A DNA stretch of 43,406 bases from Candidatus Bathyarchaeota archaeon (lineage in GTDB: Archaea; Thermoproteota; Bathyarchaeia; 40CM-2-53-6; RBG-13-38-9): contig SMYQ01000032.1 of assembly GCA_007050885.1 (NCBI GenBank), positions 1 through 43,406 on the forward strand, in the 5' to 3' direction. The position numbers were made by a program, and so were the translations under genes. The notes below the pieces were generated by a model. The model made no database searches. It was not told the origin of the DNA and saw nothing but the letters and a program-made list of their open reading frames with translations. Position 1 is the stretch's first letter. Every line of letters starts with the position of its first letter. Shown here one piece after another: positions 1 to 6,767 of the stretch.

Positions 1-61
1 AAACTTTCATAAGTTCTGATGCTTTTGAAACTCGCTCATCGTAGTTCAAAATGTATCTCAA
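1..61 (-). CDS. Possible 5' end of a CDS leaving the window
   Basis: A minus-strand frame runs open from a TTG at 61-59 to the window edge, giving about 20 residues that begin (M)RYILNYDERVSKASELM. An in-frame stop lies two codons upstream of the TTG. No ribosome binding site is convincing and no family is recognisable from so short a piece, so this may be chance. Confidence 0.2.
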   Translation of the reverse strand, partial: MRYILNYDERVSKASELMKV

Positions 62-147
62 TGTACTCTAAATTGAATTTAAGATATGAGTTTAGGTTTA
101 GACAAAGCACGTTCTAACATGAATAAATATGTAGATTGTTTTGTTGC

Positions 148-1299
148 TTAGAGTTTATTACAAAATTGTTCTATTCTGTTCATGCCTTTTTCTATCTCTG
201 GCATGGATGTGGCATAGCTCAGACGTATATTGTCATCTTTACCAAAGGCAACACCTGGAATTACTGCTATGTTTTCTTCATTGAGAAGTCTCTCAGCAAA
301 CTTAATTGAAGTGAGCCCGGTATTTTTAATCTCTGGAAAAGCATAGAAAGCTCCTTTTGGTATTTTGCAATCGATACCTTTCATTTCGTTCAATCGAGTG
401 ACCATAACCATTCTTCTTTTATCGAATGCTTCGATCATTTTTTTTATAGAGTCTTGAGGACCCTTAAGAGCTTCGAGGGCAGCCATTTGTGCAATGCTTG
501 TGGGATTGCTTGTCATATGATCCTGAAGTCTTTTAATCGATGTTATCACGTCTTTTGGTCCAGCTGTATAACCTATTCTCCATCCAGTCATTGAATATGT
601 TTTAGAAAACGAATTGGAAATGATTGTTTTTTTCATAATTTCATCATTTAATGAGGCAATGCTCATTTGTTTAATGCCATTGTAAACAAAACATTCATAG
701 ACTTCATCGGAAACGATCCAGAGATCGTGCTCTAGGGCAAAATCCGCCAGATACTTTAACTCACTTTCATCAGACACGGTTCCGTCAGGATTTGCTGGTG
801 AGTTCAATATCAAAAATTTCGTTTTATTGGTAACTTGCTTCCTCATATTATCAAAGTCGATTTTTTCATTTACTTTTGATATTAATTTGGGGATGGCTCC
901 AGTCAACCTTATCTGTTCAAGATAACTAACCCAGTAAGGTGTGTTAAGTAGAACCTCATCTTTCGGGTCAAGCAAGACTTGCATAATATTATAAAGACTA
1001 TGTTTTCCACCACAGGATACGATCACCTGTTCCGGCTCATAAGAAATATGATTGAAATTTTGAAGTTTATCTGCAATAGCCTTTCTTAATGGTTCAATTC
1101 CTGCTGTTGGGGTATAGTATGTGAAGTCTTCATTTATGGCCCTGATGGCTGCGTCTTTAATATTAGGCGGAGTTGGAAAGTCAGGCTCGCCAGCTCCAAA
1201 ACTAACAACGTCTTTACCCTCTTGCCTCATCTTCTTAGCAGTTGCTGTCACTCCAAGTGTTAAGCTTGGTTTAATTGAGTTAGCTCTTTGCGAGATCAT
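148..1299 (-). CDS. PLP-dependent class I/II aminotransferase (aspartate aminotransferase-like)
   Basis: A fold-type I aminotransferase of 383 residues, the usual length of the aspartate/aromatic aminotransferase subgroup. The N-terminal FGAGEPDFPTP motif, NSPANPDGTV, DEVYE and the PLP-lysine motif SNSFSKTYSMTGWRIGY (about residue 235) are all present, as is the C-terminal arginine region NIRLSYA. It transfers an amino group between an amino acid (probably aspartate or an aromatic) and a 2-oxo acid in the cytoplasm. The exact substrate cannot be read from sequence. A longer reading starts at GTG 1311, but the ATG at 1299 has a GTGAT ribosome-binding sequence seven bases upstream and matches the family start MISxRxNSIKPS. 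It stands alone, followed by 147 bases with no clear gene. Confidence 0.9.
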   Translation of the reverse strand: MISQRANSIKPSLTLGVTATAKKMRQEGKDVVSFGAGEPDFPTPPNIKDAAIRAINEDFTYYTPTAGIEPLRKAIADKLQNFNHISYEPEQVIVSCGGKHSLYNIMQVLLDPKDEVLLNTPYWVSYLEQIRLTGAIPKLISKVNEKIDFDNMRKQVTNKTKFLILNSPANPDGTVSDESELKYLADFALEHDLWIVSDEVYECFVYNGIKQMSIASLNDEIMKKTIISNSFSKTYSMTGWRIGYTAGPKDVITSIKRLQDHMTSNPTSIAQMAALEALKGPQDSIKKMIEAFDKRRMVMVTRLNEMKGIDCKIPKGAFYAFPEIKNTGLTSIKFAERLLNEENIAVIPGVAFGKDDNIRLSYATSMPEIEKGMNRIEQFCNKL

Positions 1300-1381
1300 A
1301 TTTGATATCACATCTATAACTTAATGACTTAGGCTCTCCTCTTTCTAATCTTTTATTTTTAGTATGCGCTTCTTACTGTTA

Positions 1382-2293
1382 CTAAATCATTATGCTAAAG
1401 TAACTTGCGATCAACTTTATAGAAAAATAAAGAAAATAAAAACCAAATATTAATTTCAAAGTACTAGTTCTAAATCTTTTAATTGTGGCTGAGCCAACCT
1501 GAGCTCCAATTATTGCTGATGCTGAAAGTAGCAGTCCCGTATTTATATCCACAAATCCTTGAACCAGTTTGATGCCGCCTCCAATAAATGCTAGTGGTAT
1601 TATTGCACCCAAAGAAGTTCCAATTGTTATGTACACTGGTGCTCCGAATAGATATATCAAACTAGGTACTAGTATGTAACCGCCTGCTAAACCGAATAAT
1701 CCAGTTGATAATCCCATAAATGTTCCAAGGATTACCCAGCCCCATCTAGGTCCAAGAATTGTTTTTGTTTCTTTTGAAGGTTTTTTTTCCGATTTGATAA
1801 CTTCCAGAATCATATAAATAGCTGGCAATATGAATGCCCACCCAAGAAAAAATCTTAACAAAGTAACCTGTGTTGCCAAAAAAGTGAATAACCAAGAACC
1901 TAAGATCACTCCTAAGATTCCGGCACCACCTATCAAAAGTGTAGCCTTTAGGTCTAAATTTTGTCGAATAAAATGTCCGTATCCACCTGAAATCGCTGTA
2001 AATATTGTGGAAAACAGGGTAGTGCCTATAGCGATTGGTAGCGGGTAACCCATCCAGAAATGTATTATGGGTAATACGATTGTACCGCCGCCGATACCAA
2101 TGAGACTGCCAAACAAGCCTGCTGAAAAACCTATGAATAGGAGTAAAACGATATTTAATGCTGTAATGGGTGGCATGTCTTTTTCAATAGTTACCCCCAT
2201 CTGAAAAGATATTATTAACAATACTAGTACCGTAGCAAGTAGTACCAGGGTTGGTATGTTGTTCCGATTTGAATTAATTATGTTGAGCATCAT
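1382..2293 (-). CDS. TSUP (TauE/SafE) family membrane transporter
   Basis: A 303-residue integral membrane protein of the sulfite exporter TauE/SafE family. It has the typical internal duplication. The first half carries AGLFGSLIGIGGGTIVLP and the second carries TGLFGLAGGYILVPSLIY, each a glycine-rich hairpin followed by PxxIGT. About eight to nine hydrophobic segments can be counted, and the first (about residues 15-33) precedes the first repeat. Family members move sulfur- or carbon-containing anions such as sulfite, sulfonates or organic acids across the cytoplasmic membrane, but the substrate here is unknown. The start is the first of two tandem ATG codons, with GGAAG just upstream. It is divergent from the ferritin-like gene at 2412. 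Confidence 0.85.
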   Translation of the reverse strand: MMLNIINSNRNNIPTLVLLATVLVLLIISFQMGVTIEKDMPPITALNIVLLLFIGFSAGLFGSLIGIGGGTIVLPIIHFWMGYPLPIAIGTTLFSTIFTAISGGYGHFIRQNLDLKATLLIGGAGILGVILGSWLFTFLATQVTLLRFFLGWAFILPAIYMILEVIKSEKKPSKETKTILGPRWGWVILGTFMGLSTGLFGLAGGYILVPSLIYLFGAPVYITIGTSLGAIIPLAFIGGGIKLVQGFVDINTGLLLSASAIIGAQVGSATIKRFRTSTLKLIFGFYFLYFSIKLIASYFSIMI

Positions 2294-2411
2294 ATCTTCC
2301 TTATATTAAGTTTCTTTCTCTCAATTATCGAATAATACTTAAGATTTAATTAGTATTTGACATTGAACCTTGTATTGAATAGTGAGAAAAAGTCTGTTCA
2401 GGAGATATTCT

Positions 2412-2603
2412 TTGACTCTTTCAGAAGAGATTGAAAAAGCGATACAGGATGAGATGAAGGCGCAAGAAAAATATCGGCAGGCTGCTAAAGATGCACCGGA
2501 TCCAGAAACGAGGTCAATGCTCGAACAACTGGCTAGTGATGAAGCGCAACATGAAAAAATGCTTAAAGAGAAACTTGCTGCTTTAAAGATGTTAGGTAAA
2601 TAG
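2412..2603 (+). CDS. Two-helix rubrerythrin/ferritin-like small protein
   Basis: A 63-residue acidic helical protein. It shows an EDExxxQExYRQAA-like first helix (IQDEMKAQEKYRQAA) and a second helix with the diiron motif ExxxHEKML (DEAQHEKMLKEK). These are the metal-binding signatures of rubrerythrin-type ferritin-like proteins, but only half of a four-helix bundle is encoded, so a diiron site would need dimerisation. I chose the TTG at 2412 because AGGAG lies seven bases upstream. A GTG at 2382 in the same frame would add ten basic residues with no ribosome binding site. The 3' end overlaps the convergent gene at 2592 by 12 bases. A role in oxidative stress or iron handling is inference from the family. 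Confidence 0.7.
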   Translation: MTLSEEIEKAIQDEMKAQEKYRQAAKDAPDPETRSMLEQLASDEAQHEKMLKEKLAALKMLGK

Positions 2604-3836
2604 TGTACGCGCCAGCCATGTCAATAATTCAGCTAATATCCATATTGAGATAACAGCAACAGCCGATATGATTAGGCCCTTATTCATCTTCCAGTTCTGC
2701 ATCCGACTTTTGCTTATGAAATGAGTTAACACAGTAACACTAAGAGCGAAAGACGAAATTATTATGAATACTATTGATGCTGGAATGTGGTGGAAAACAT
2801 CATCAGCAAGTATCTTCCAGACTCCAAGTCCATAATAAAAAACTATTACAAACTCTATGAAACTAGCTGCACTCTGTAATGATATGCCTTCCTCTTGAAG
2901 ACGTTTCATATCTTTCTGAAGAGCAATAGTCTCGCTACTTCTTATCAAACCGACTTTTGTCTGAACAACTTGTATAGCTGCTCTAATATTTTGAATGGCA
3001 TTTTCAACCAATCTATATTCTCTGTCAATAGCTTCCCTTAATTCAAGATAAGGCTTGATCTTTTGTCTTATTGTGTCTCTTCCTGGTTTAAATTCTCTAT
3101 TTGCGATAAATCCCTCAACCTCTCGCAATTCTCGGGTTAGAGTTTCTTCAGAAATTTTTAATGTGATGCCATGATTAACAAGTTTTTCAAAAAATTTTGA
3201 GAGGTCATTTATTTCTGATTCTTGATTTATTATCCTATCCTCATTGGGCATCTCTTTTGTAAGACCTTTATGCAAAGATCGCCCGACACTCTTATTAATT
3301 GACTCTCTATCATCTGAAATTTGATTGATCTGCCTTTTGAATAATATACTGAACTTGGATAATCGGTGAAGTGCAATATCTAATCGAATGAAAGTAGTCG
3401 TAATAAATTCTCTTAGATCTTTTTTCAACGATGTAGAATATATGTAACGGTTTTTCTCTCCTGCATAGAGTCTGAGTTCTCCGCCTTCTAAAACAATATT
3501 GTCAACCGTGTCTTCAATCTTAATGATTTTTCCAATTGATAATGAAGACTTTGCTATTGGTGAGATTTTTGATTTTTGTAGTATTTCTTCGAATGGTACG
3601 GTATCTGGAGTCTCTGAGAATAAGCAAAGCACTATCATATCTCTGTATGAGTAGATCGCAATTTCCGCATTCTCATTATGGAATCTAAATGGTTTTTCAC
3701 ATAAACGTCTAATGCTTGATTGATCATTTTTAATGTCATATTTACATAGAGTATTTGAAAATAGTGTCCAGACTACCTGAATATCATCCCAAGCATTTTG
3801 TGTGAAGTATAGTAAGTATACGGATTGGGCTTTCAA
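2592..3836 (-). CDS. Unknown coiled-coil protein with three C-terminal membrane segments
   Basis: I do not recognise this 414-residue protein. Residues 1 to about 130 form a mixed globular domain starting MKAQSVYLLYF. About 140-320 is strongly helical and charged, with coiled-coil character (for example LREVEGFIANREF and KDMKRLQEEGISLQ). Three hydrophobic segments close the protein, at about 325-345, 353-375 and 388-410. The layout of soluble head, long helical stalk and C-terminal membrane anchor resembles CorA-like topology. However, no GMN motif follows the membrane helices, so it should not be called CorA. The start is TTG 3836. It overlaps the convergent ferritin-like gene by 12 bases at its 3' end. 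Confidence 0.7.
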   Translation of the reverse strand: MKAQSVYLLYFTQNAWDDIQVVWTLFSNTLCKYDIKNDQSSIRRLCEKPFRFHNENAEIAIYSYRDMIVLCLFSETPDTVPFEEILQKSKISPIAKSSLSIGKIIKIEDTVDNIVLEGGELRLYAGEKNRYIYSTSLKKDLREFITTTFIRLDIALHRLSKFSILFKRQINQISDDRESINKSVGRSLHKGLTKEMPNEDRIINQESEINDLSKFFEKLVNHGITLKISEETLTRELREVEGFIANREFKPGRDTIRQKIKPYLELREAIDREYRLVENAIQNIRAAIQVVQTKVGLIRSSETIALQKDMKRLQEEGISLQSAASFIEFVIVFYYGLGVWKILADDVFHHIPASIVFIIISSFALSVTVLTHFISKSRMQNWKMNKGLIISAVAVISIWILAELLTWLARTLFT

Positions 3837-3949
3837 TGGCTTTCATAGAATCTAATTTTATGCATGTAGAAATAGATTGCTAGTTCTAATGAGAATTGAA
3901 AATATCTTTTGTAAATTAGTATTCAGAAGTGTAGTATTGTATTAAACTT

Positions 3950-4753
3950 CTAGTCTTTTTTGTTCAATTGTTTTTCAAGTTCAGTTATACGTTTTTCGAG
4001 TTGCTGAATCTTCTGTACAAACGGATTAGGTAGCTCACCATGTGCAAGATCTATCTTTGGGATCTTACGACCTTTTCTGGCTATGATGGTTCCAGGAACT
4101 CCAACTACTGTACTTTCTTTAGGAACATTTTTAGTAACGACAGAATTAGCGCCTATTTTTACTCTGTCTCCAATGTTAATCGGTCCGAGAACTTTTGCAC
4201 CTGCACCTATAACTACATCATTTCCTATCGTTGGATGTCTTCTGCCACGGCGTGTTATACCTGTGCCTCCAAGAGTTGCCCCTTGATACATTGTCACGTT
4301 ATCTCCAATCTTTGACGTTTCACCTATTACTACGCCTGTACCATGATCAATGAAGAATTCTTTGCCGATGTTGGCGCCTGGATGAATATCTACTCCGGTA
4401 ATCTGTCGACTAGTGAGACTTAGATATCGTGGAATGTAGGGAAGCTTCAATTTCCAAAAGAAATGCGCTATTCTATGCAGAAGCATAGCTTGTATTCCCG
4501 GATAGTATAATACCTCCATTACTGAACCGGCAGCTGGATCTTTTTTGAAAGCTGCGGCAACATCACTTCCAAAGTTATCTAAGATAATTTCTAATTCTTT
4601 TTTAAGTTTCTCAGAATCTGTTACCTGATCGACTAGTTGAATGCCCTCAAGGCATTTGATGCATGTTGTCCCATCTTCAGAAAACTGACCACATTTAAGA
4701 CACAATAACTGTTTAGGTTTATTGCCTTCACTAGGTATCATTTTCCCTTTCAA
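3950..4753 (-). CDS. cysE: Serine O-acetyltransferase with zinc-ribbon head
   Basis: A 267-residue protein whose core (about residues 60-225) is serine acetyltransferase, which makes O-acetylserine from serine and acetyl-CoA for cysteine synthesis. It has the family sequence DPAAGSVMEVLYYPG, the catalytic region DIHPGANIG followed by IDHGTGVVIGETS, and the left-handed beta-helix hexapeptides (VTMYQGATLGG, VVIGAGAKVLG, VKIGANSVV). Two additions are unusual. An N-terminal CLKCGQ-x7-CIKC pair looks like a zinc ribbon, and a C-terminal leucine-rich coiled coil (about 245-265, QQLEKRITELEKQL) could aid trimerisation. The start is TTG 4753, with ATG 4741 also possible. No cysteine synthase gene lies in the window. 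Confidence 0.88.
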   Translation of the reverse strand: MKGKMIPSEGNKPKQLLCLKCGQFSEDGTTCIKCLEGIQLVDQVTDSEKLKKELEIILDNFGSDVAAAFKKDPAAGSVMEVLYYPGIQAMLLHRIAHFFWKLKLPYIPRYLSLTSRQITGVDIHPGANIGKEFFIDHGTGVVIGETSKIGDNVTMYQGATLGGTGITRRGRRHPTIGNDVVIGAGAKVLGPINIGDRVKIGANSVVTKNVPKESTVVGVPGTIIARKGRKIPKIDLAHGELPNPFVQKIQQLEKRITELEKQLNKKD

Positions 4754-4878
4754 ATTCCTTACCCTTTAGATTTCAATTTCTCATTTTTCTAATATGAAAT
4801 AACAATCATGTAAAATTGTCGAGACTTATAACAACTGATTAATTATGGTCTGGTTAAATCTAACTCATCAGATTGATC

Positions 4879-5730
4879 TTATTGATGAATTTCAGCATTT
4901 TCAATGATTTCTAATATTTTAAGACCATCCTGAATTGAAGGAGAGGGTTCTGTCTCATTATTAATGCATTCTATGAAATATGTGAGTTCACGTTCAAGTG
5001 GCATATGCCATTTTATTGAGATTTCTCTATCGTTCATATAGAGTCTCCATCGATTATTCTCAAAATATGTGAAAATATTATCGTGAGGATATGTTAGCAC
5101 CCATCTTCTGATTTTGGGACCAAGACAGTCCGAGATTACGATCGCTTCAATATTACCAAATTTTACCTCAACTTGGCTAAGGAAAAAATCGTCTTTAGAC
5201 CTAATTGTTACACAATCAGTCTCTCCAAAATACCATCTTAATAGATCTAGATCATGGATCGCTAGATCTTTTAAGACGCCAGTCTGTTTGGTAACTAGTG
5301 TGGGTGACCCTGATCTCTGACAGAAAATTTTTGCGTGGTCGTCTAATTTTTGAATTATTGAATGAAGTTTACCAAATACGGGATTAAATCTTTCTATAAA
5401 GCCAACCATAGTTAATTGGTTCTGGTGTTTTGCAACATTTAACAATTTATTGGCTTCTTGTAGATTGATTGCCATTGGTTTTTCTATTAGTACGTCTTTA
5501 GATGATTCTAATGCGGCAATTGCAACAGAAACAAGATTATTCGCTGGTACAACTACATCGATTGCATCAGCTTTGCTAATAAGTTGATTAAGCGAGTTGG
5601 TAAACAATTTTCCTTTATGAGCAGGATCATAAATTCCAACCAGGTTAGCTGCAGGAATTCTTTTCCAGCTTTCATAATGTCTCTTTCCCCAGCTTCCAAA
5701 TCCTACAAGCCCAATTTTGATCTTTTTCAA
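4879..5730 (-). CDS. Gfo/Idh/MocA family NAD(P)-dependent oxidoreductase
   Basis: A 283-residue protein with an N-terminal Rossmann fold (KIGLVGFGSWGKRHYESW) followed by the family motifs VIEKPMA-type (LIEKPMAIN, about residues 83-91) and GFIERFNP (about 110-117). The typical second half contains DLAIHDLDLLRWYFGE. Such enzymes oxidise or reduce sugars, inositols or related alcohols with NAD(P). The substrate cannot be deduced. It starts at TTG 5730, only 20 bases after the mobB stop, so the two are probably co-transcribed. At 283 residues it is shorter than most relatives (about 330-350), with the loss in the C-terminal beta-sheet domain. Confidence 0.85.
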   Translation of the reverse strand: MKKIKIGLVGFGSWGKRHYESWKRIPAANLVGIYDPAHKGKLFTNSLNQLISKADAIDVVVPANNLVSVAIAALESSKDVLIEKPMAINLQEANKLLNVAKHQNQLTMVGFIERFNPVFGKLHSIIQKLDDHAKIFCQRSGSPTLVTKQTGVLKDLAIHDLDLLRWYFGETDCVTIRSKDDFFLSQVEVKFGNIEAIVISDCLGPKIRRWVLTYPHDNIFTYFENNRWRLYMNDREISIKWHMPLERELTYFIECINNETEPSPSIQDGLKILEIIENAEIHQ

Positions 5731-5750
5731 ATATTATACATCTCTTTTTT

Positions 5751-6272
5751 TTAGATGGTCTCACAGAATTCAAAGACTCGTTCAGCTAGAATATTGTCGT
5801 CAAGTCCAAGCCTGAGAATGTCTTTTTCTAAAACTCTAAGACTGCACAATGCTATCAAAGGTCCTTTCAAATTAACAAGATAATTGTCTTTCTCAGATTT
5901 ATCTCTGAGACAAATGACTTTTCCGACTTTTTCTTCTCTCAACAATGAGTAAGAAAAGCCTTCAAAGATTGTCACATCGACATTTTTTGCCCAAATGTTG
6001 AAGTCATTAAAATTCAAGTCTCCCCCATTTCTTATCATTATGGCCTTCTCAAGATTTGAGACAGTTGAAACGATTTCGGCTCCAGCTTTCCAATGTCTCC
6101 ACGTATCAGTGCCTTTTTTATCTACACTGAAATCTGACTGGCTCACATGTTTTACAGTCATTGAAGTTAATTTTCTTTTTTTAAGTGCTTGCACTATTAC
6201 TTCTACAGCTGAAGTTTTACCTGAAGATTTTCCCCCTATCACGGCAATAGATGGAACGATTGGATTAAACAT
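5751..6272 (-). CDS. mobB: Molybdopterin-guanine dinucleotide biosynthesis protein MobB
   Basis: A 173-residue P-loop GTPase-like protein. The Walker A motif GGKSSGKTSAVE is at residues 13-24. It is followed by the MobB signatures VKHVSQSDFSVDKKGTDTWR and WKAGAEIV, and a later DVTIFEGFS Walker B-like strand. MobB binds GTP and assists the attachment of GMP to molybdopterin, which supplies the cofactor for molybdenum or tungsten enzymes. The length is normal for the family. No other molybdopterin genes are in the window. It begins at ATG 6272 and is followed closely by the Gfo/Idh/MocA gene. Confidence 0.88.
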   Translation of the reverse strand: MFNPIVPSIAVIGGKSSGKTSAVEVIVQALKKRKLTSMTVKHVSQSDFSVDKKGTDTWRHWKAGAEIVSTVSNLEKAIMIRNGGDLNFNDFNIWAKNVDVTIFEGFSYSLLREEKVGKVICLRDKSEKDNYLVNLKGPLIALCSLRVLEKDILRLGLDDNILAERVFEFCETI

Positions 6273-6388
6273 TAGCCATTTCCTCGAGCTGAGTCATCTA
6301 ATGAATACCAATTTAATAAAATATTAAAAATGAAATTTCTTGTTCACGTAAATTCTTCAGATTATTCCGAATGGTGGGGCCGAAGGGA

Positions 6389-6410
6389 CTATCATGGCGT
6401 GTTAAGCCAT
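6389..6410 (-). other. tRNA-Trp intron 5 (position 59/60, in the T loop, 22 nt)
   Basis: The inner hairpin is TGGC-TTAACAC-GCCA. The 5' bulge is AA|A and the 3' bulge is AG|T. The central helix TTCA/TGAT has three pairs. Excision makes the T loop UUCAAAU between GAGGG and CCCUU. Confidence 0.85.
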
Positions 6411-6424
6411 TTTGAACCCTCGAC

Positions 6425-6442
6425 TTCCGCCATAGTATATGT
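6425..6442 (-). other. tRNA-Trp intron 4 (position 45/46, 18 nt)
   Basis: A minimal intron. The central helix is exon CCGT with intron GCGG. The 5' bulge is AG|A, the inner hairpin is CATA-TAC-TATG, and the 3' bulge is AA|G. Removal gives the five-base variable loop AGGUC. It shares its insertion hexamer CCGTAG and its GCGG partner with intron 1. Confidence 0.85.
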
Positions 6443-6450
6443 CTACGGGT

Positions 6451-6515
6451 TTCTTCCCGCGCTCCTGAATTTCTTCATACCAATAAAGGTCAGTAAACCC
6501 ATATTCAGGTCTCTT
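6451..6515 (-). other. tRNA-Trp intron 3 (canonical position 37/38, 65 nt)
   Basis: It lies between G37 and A38, the common archaeal intron site. The interior has a perfect 7-bp pairing CCTGAAT (6509-6503) with ATTCAGG (6470-6464). The bulges are AG|A and AA|A, but the central helix CTCC/GAAG has a C-A mismatch. A perfect partner GGAG lies nine bases further inside. CTGA boxes at 6508-6505 and 6493-6490 and ATGAAGA at 6478-6472 recall C/D guide elements. Confidence 0.8.
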
Positions 6516-6524
6516 CTGGAGCCC

Positions 6525-6557
6525 TTGGCGGCCGAATTCATGTTCGGATCTTCGGCT
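6525..6557 (-). other. tRNA-Trp intron 2 (position 28/29, 33 nt)
   Basis: The central helix is GACG with CGCC (one A-C mismatch). The 5' bulge is AC|A and the 3' bulge is AA|G. The inner helix GCCGAA/TTCGGC has six pairs. Removal joins A27-C28 to G29-G31, which completes the ACGGG strand of the anticodon stem. Confidence 0.82.
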
Positions 6558-6576
6558 GTCGTCATCCCTGGCTAGA

Positions 6577-6609
6577 ATCCGCATTGGAGAGTCGTTATTC
6601 GACATCCAT
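6577..6609 (-). other. tRNA-Trp intron 1 (position 10/11, 33 nt)
   Basis: Exon CCGT pairs with intron GCGG (with one G-U) as the 4-bp central helix. The 5' bulge is AG|A and the 3' bulge is AT|T. The intron interior pairs TGGA with TCCA and GTCG with CGAC around the loop AATAA. Excision joins G10 to U11 and creates the D stem. Confidence 0.85.
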
Positions 6610-6655
6610 CTACGGCCCCTTAAAGGATGATCAACCCCAGCCAAAAGATTGCATA

Positions 6656-6668
6656 GAATTTAATTAAA
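6656..6668 (-). promoter_or_regulatory. Candidate TATA box for tRNA-Trp
   Basis: An AT-only stretch (TTTAATTAAAT on the minus strand) lies about 40 bases before the mature 5' end. This would allow a leader of roughly 15-20 bases removed by RNase P. It is assigned by composition and position only. Confidence 0.35.
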
Positions 6669-6767
6669 CTTTACCGCAGCAATCTCCAATAACCAATTTC
6701 TAACGGCTTGGAAAGACTTATTGCAACGACAAAATCAATACTCACGCCGATATGGTTCGGAATAGAA

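Larger units (their letters stand above)
6372..6619 (-). tRNA. trnW: tRNA-Trp(CCA), six exons and five introns
   Basis: This 248-base gene was found by folding by eye. GGGGCCG at 6619-6613 pairs with CGGCCCC at 6382-6376, followed by A73 and an encoded CCA (6374-6372). Exons are 6619-6610, 6576-6558, 6524-6516, 6450-6443, 6424-6411 and 6388-6375. Joining them gives U8-A9, a D arm with stem GUC/GAC and loop containing A14-G15 and G18-G19, anticodon stem ACGGG/CCCGU, loop CUCCAGA (anticodon CCA, G37), variable loop AGGUC, T stem GAGGG/CCCUU and T loop UUCAAAU. All 5-bp and 7-bp stems are fully paired apart from G-U, and the tertiary positions G15-C48, G19-C56 and G26-A44 are present. A73 and G1-C72 suit archaeal TrpRS. 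GC is far above the flanks. An overlapping 80-codon open frame on the same strand is incidental. Confidence 0.93.

Noticed and set aside
6376..6619. SRP RNA or RNase P RNA, suggested by the closing GGGGCCG/CGGCCCC stem and many hairpins
   Set aside because: None of the conserved SRP helix 8 or RNase P core motifs is present on either strand, while the tRNA-Trp interpretation accounts for every base.
6402..6644. An 80-codon minus-strand open frame rich in charged and aromatic residues
   Set aside because: It lies across the exons and introns of tRNA-Trp. The acceptor stem, anticodon arm, T arm and five BHB introns explain the sequence and its high GC, and the frame resembles no family.
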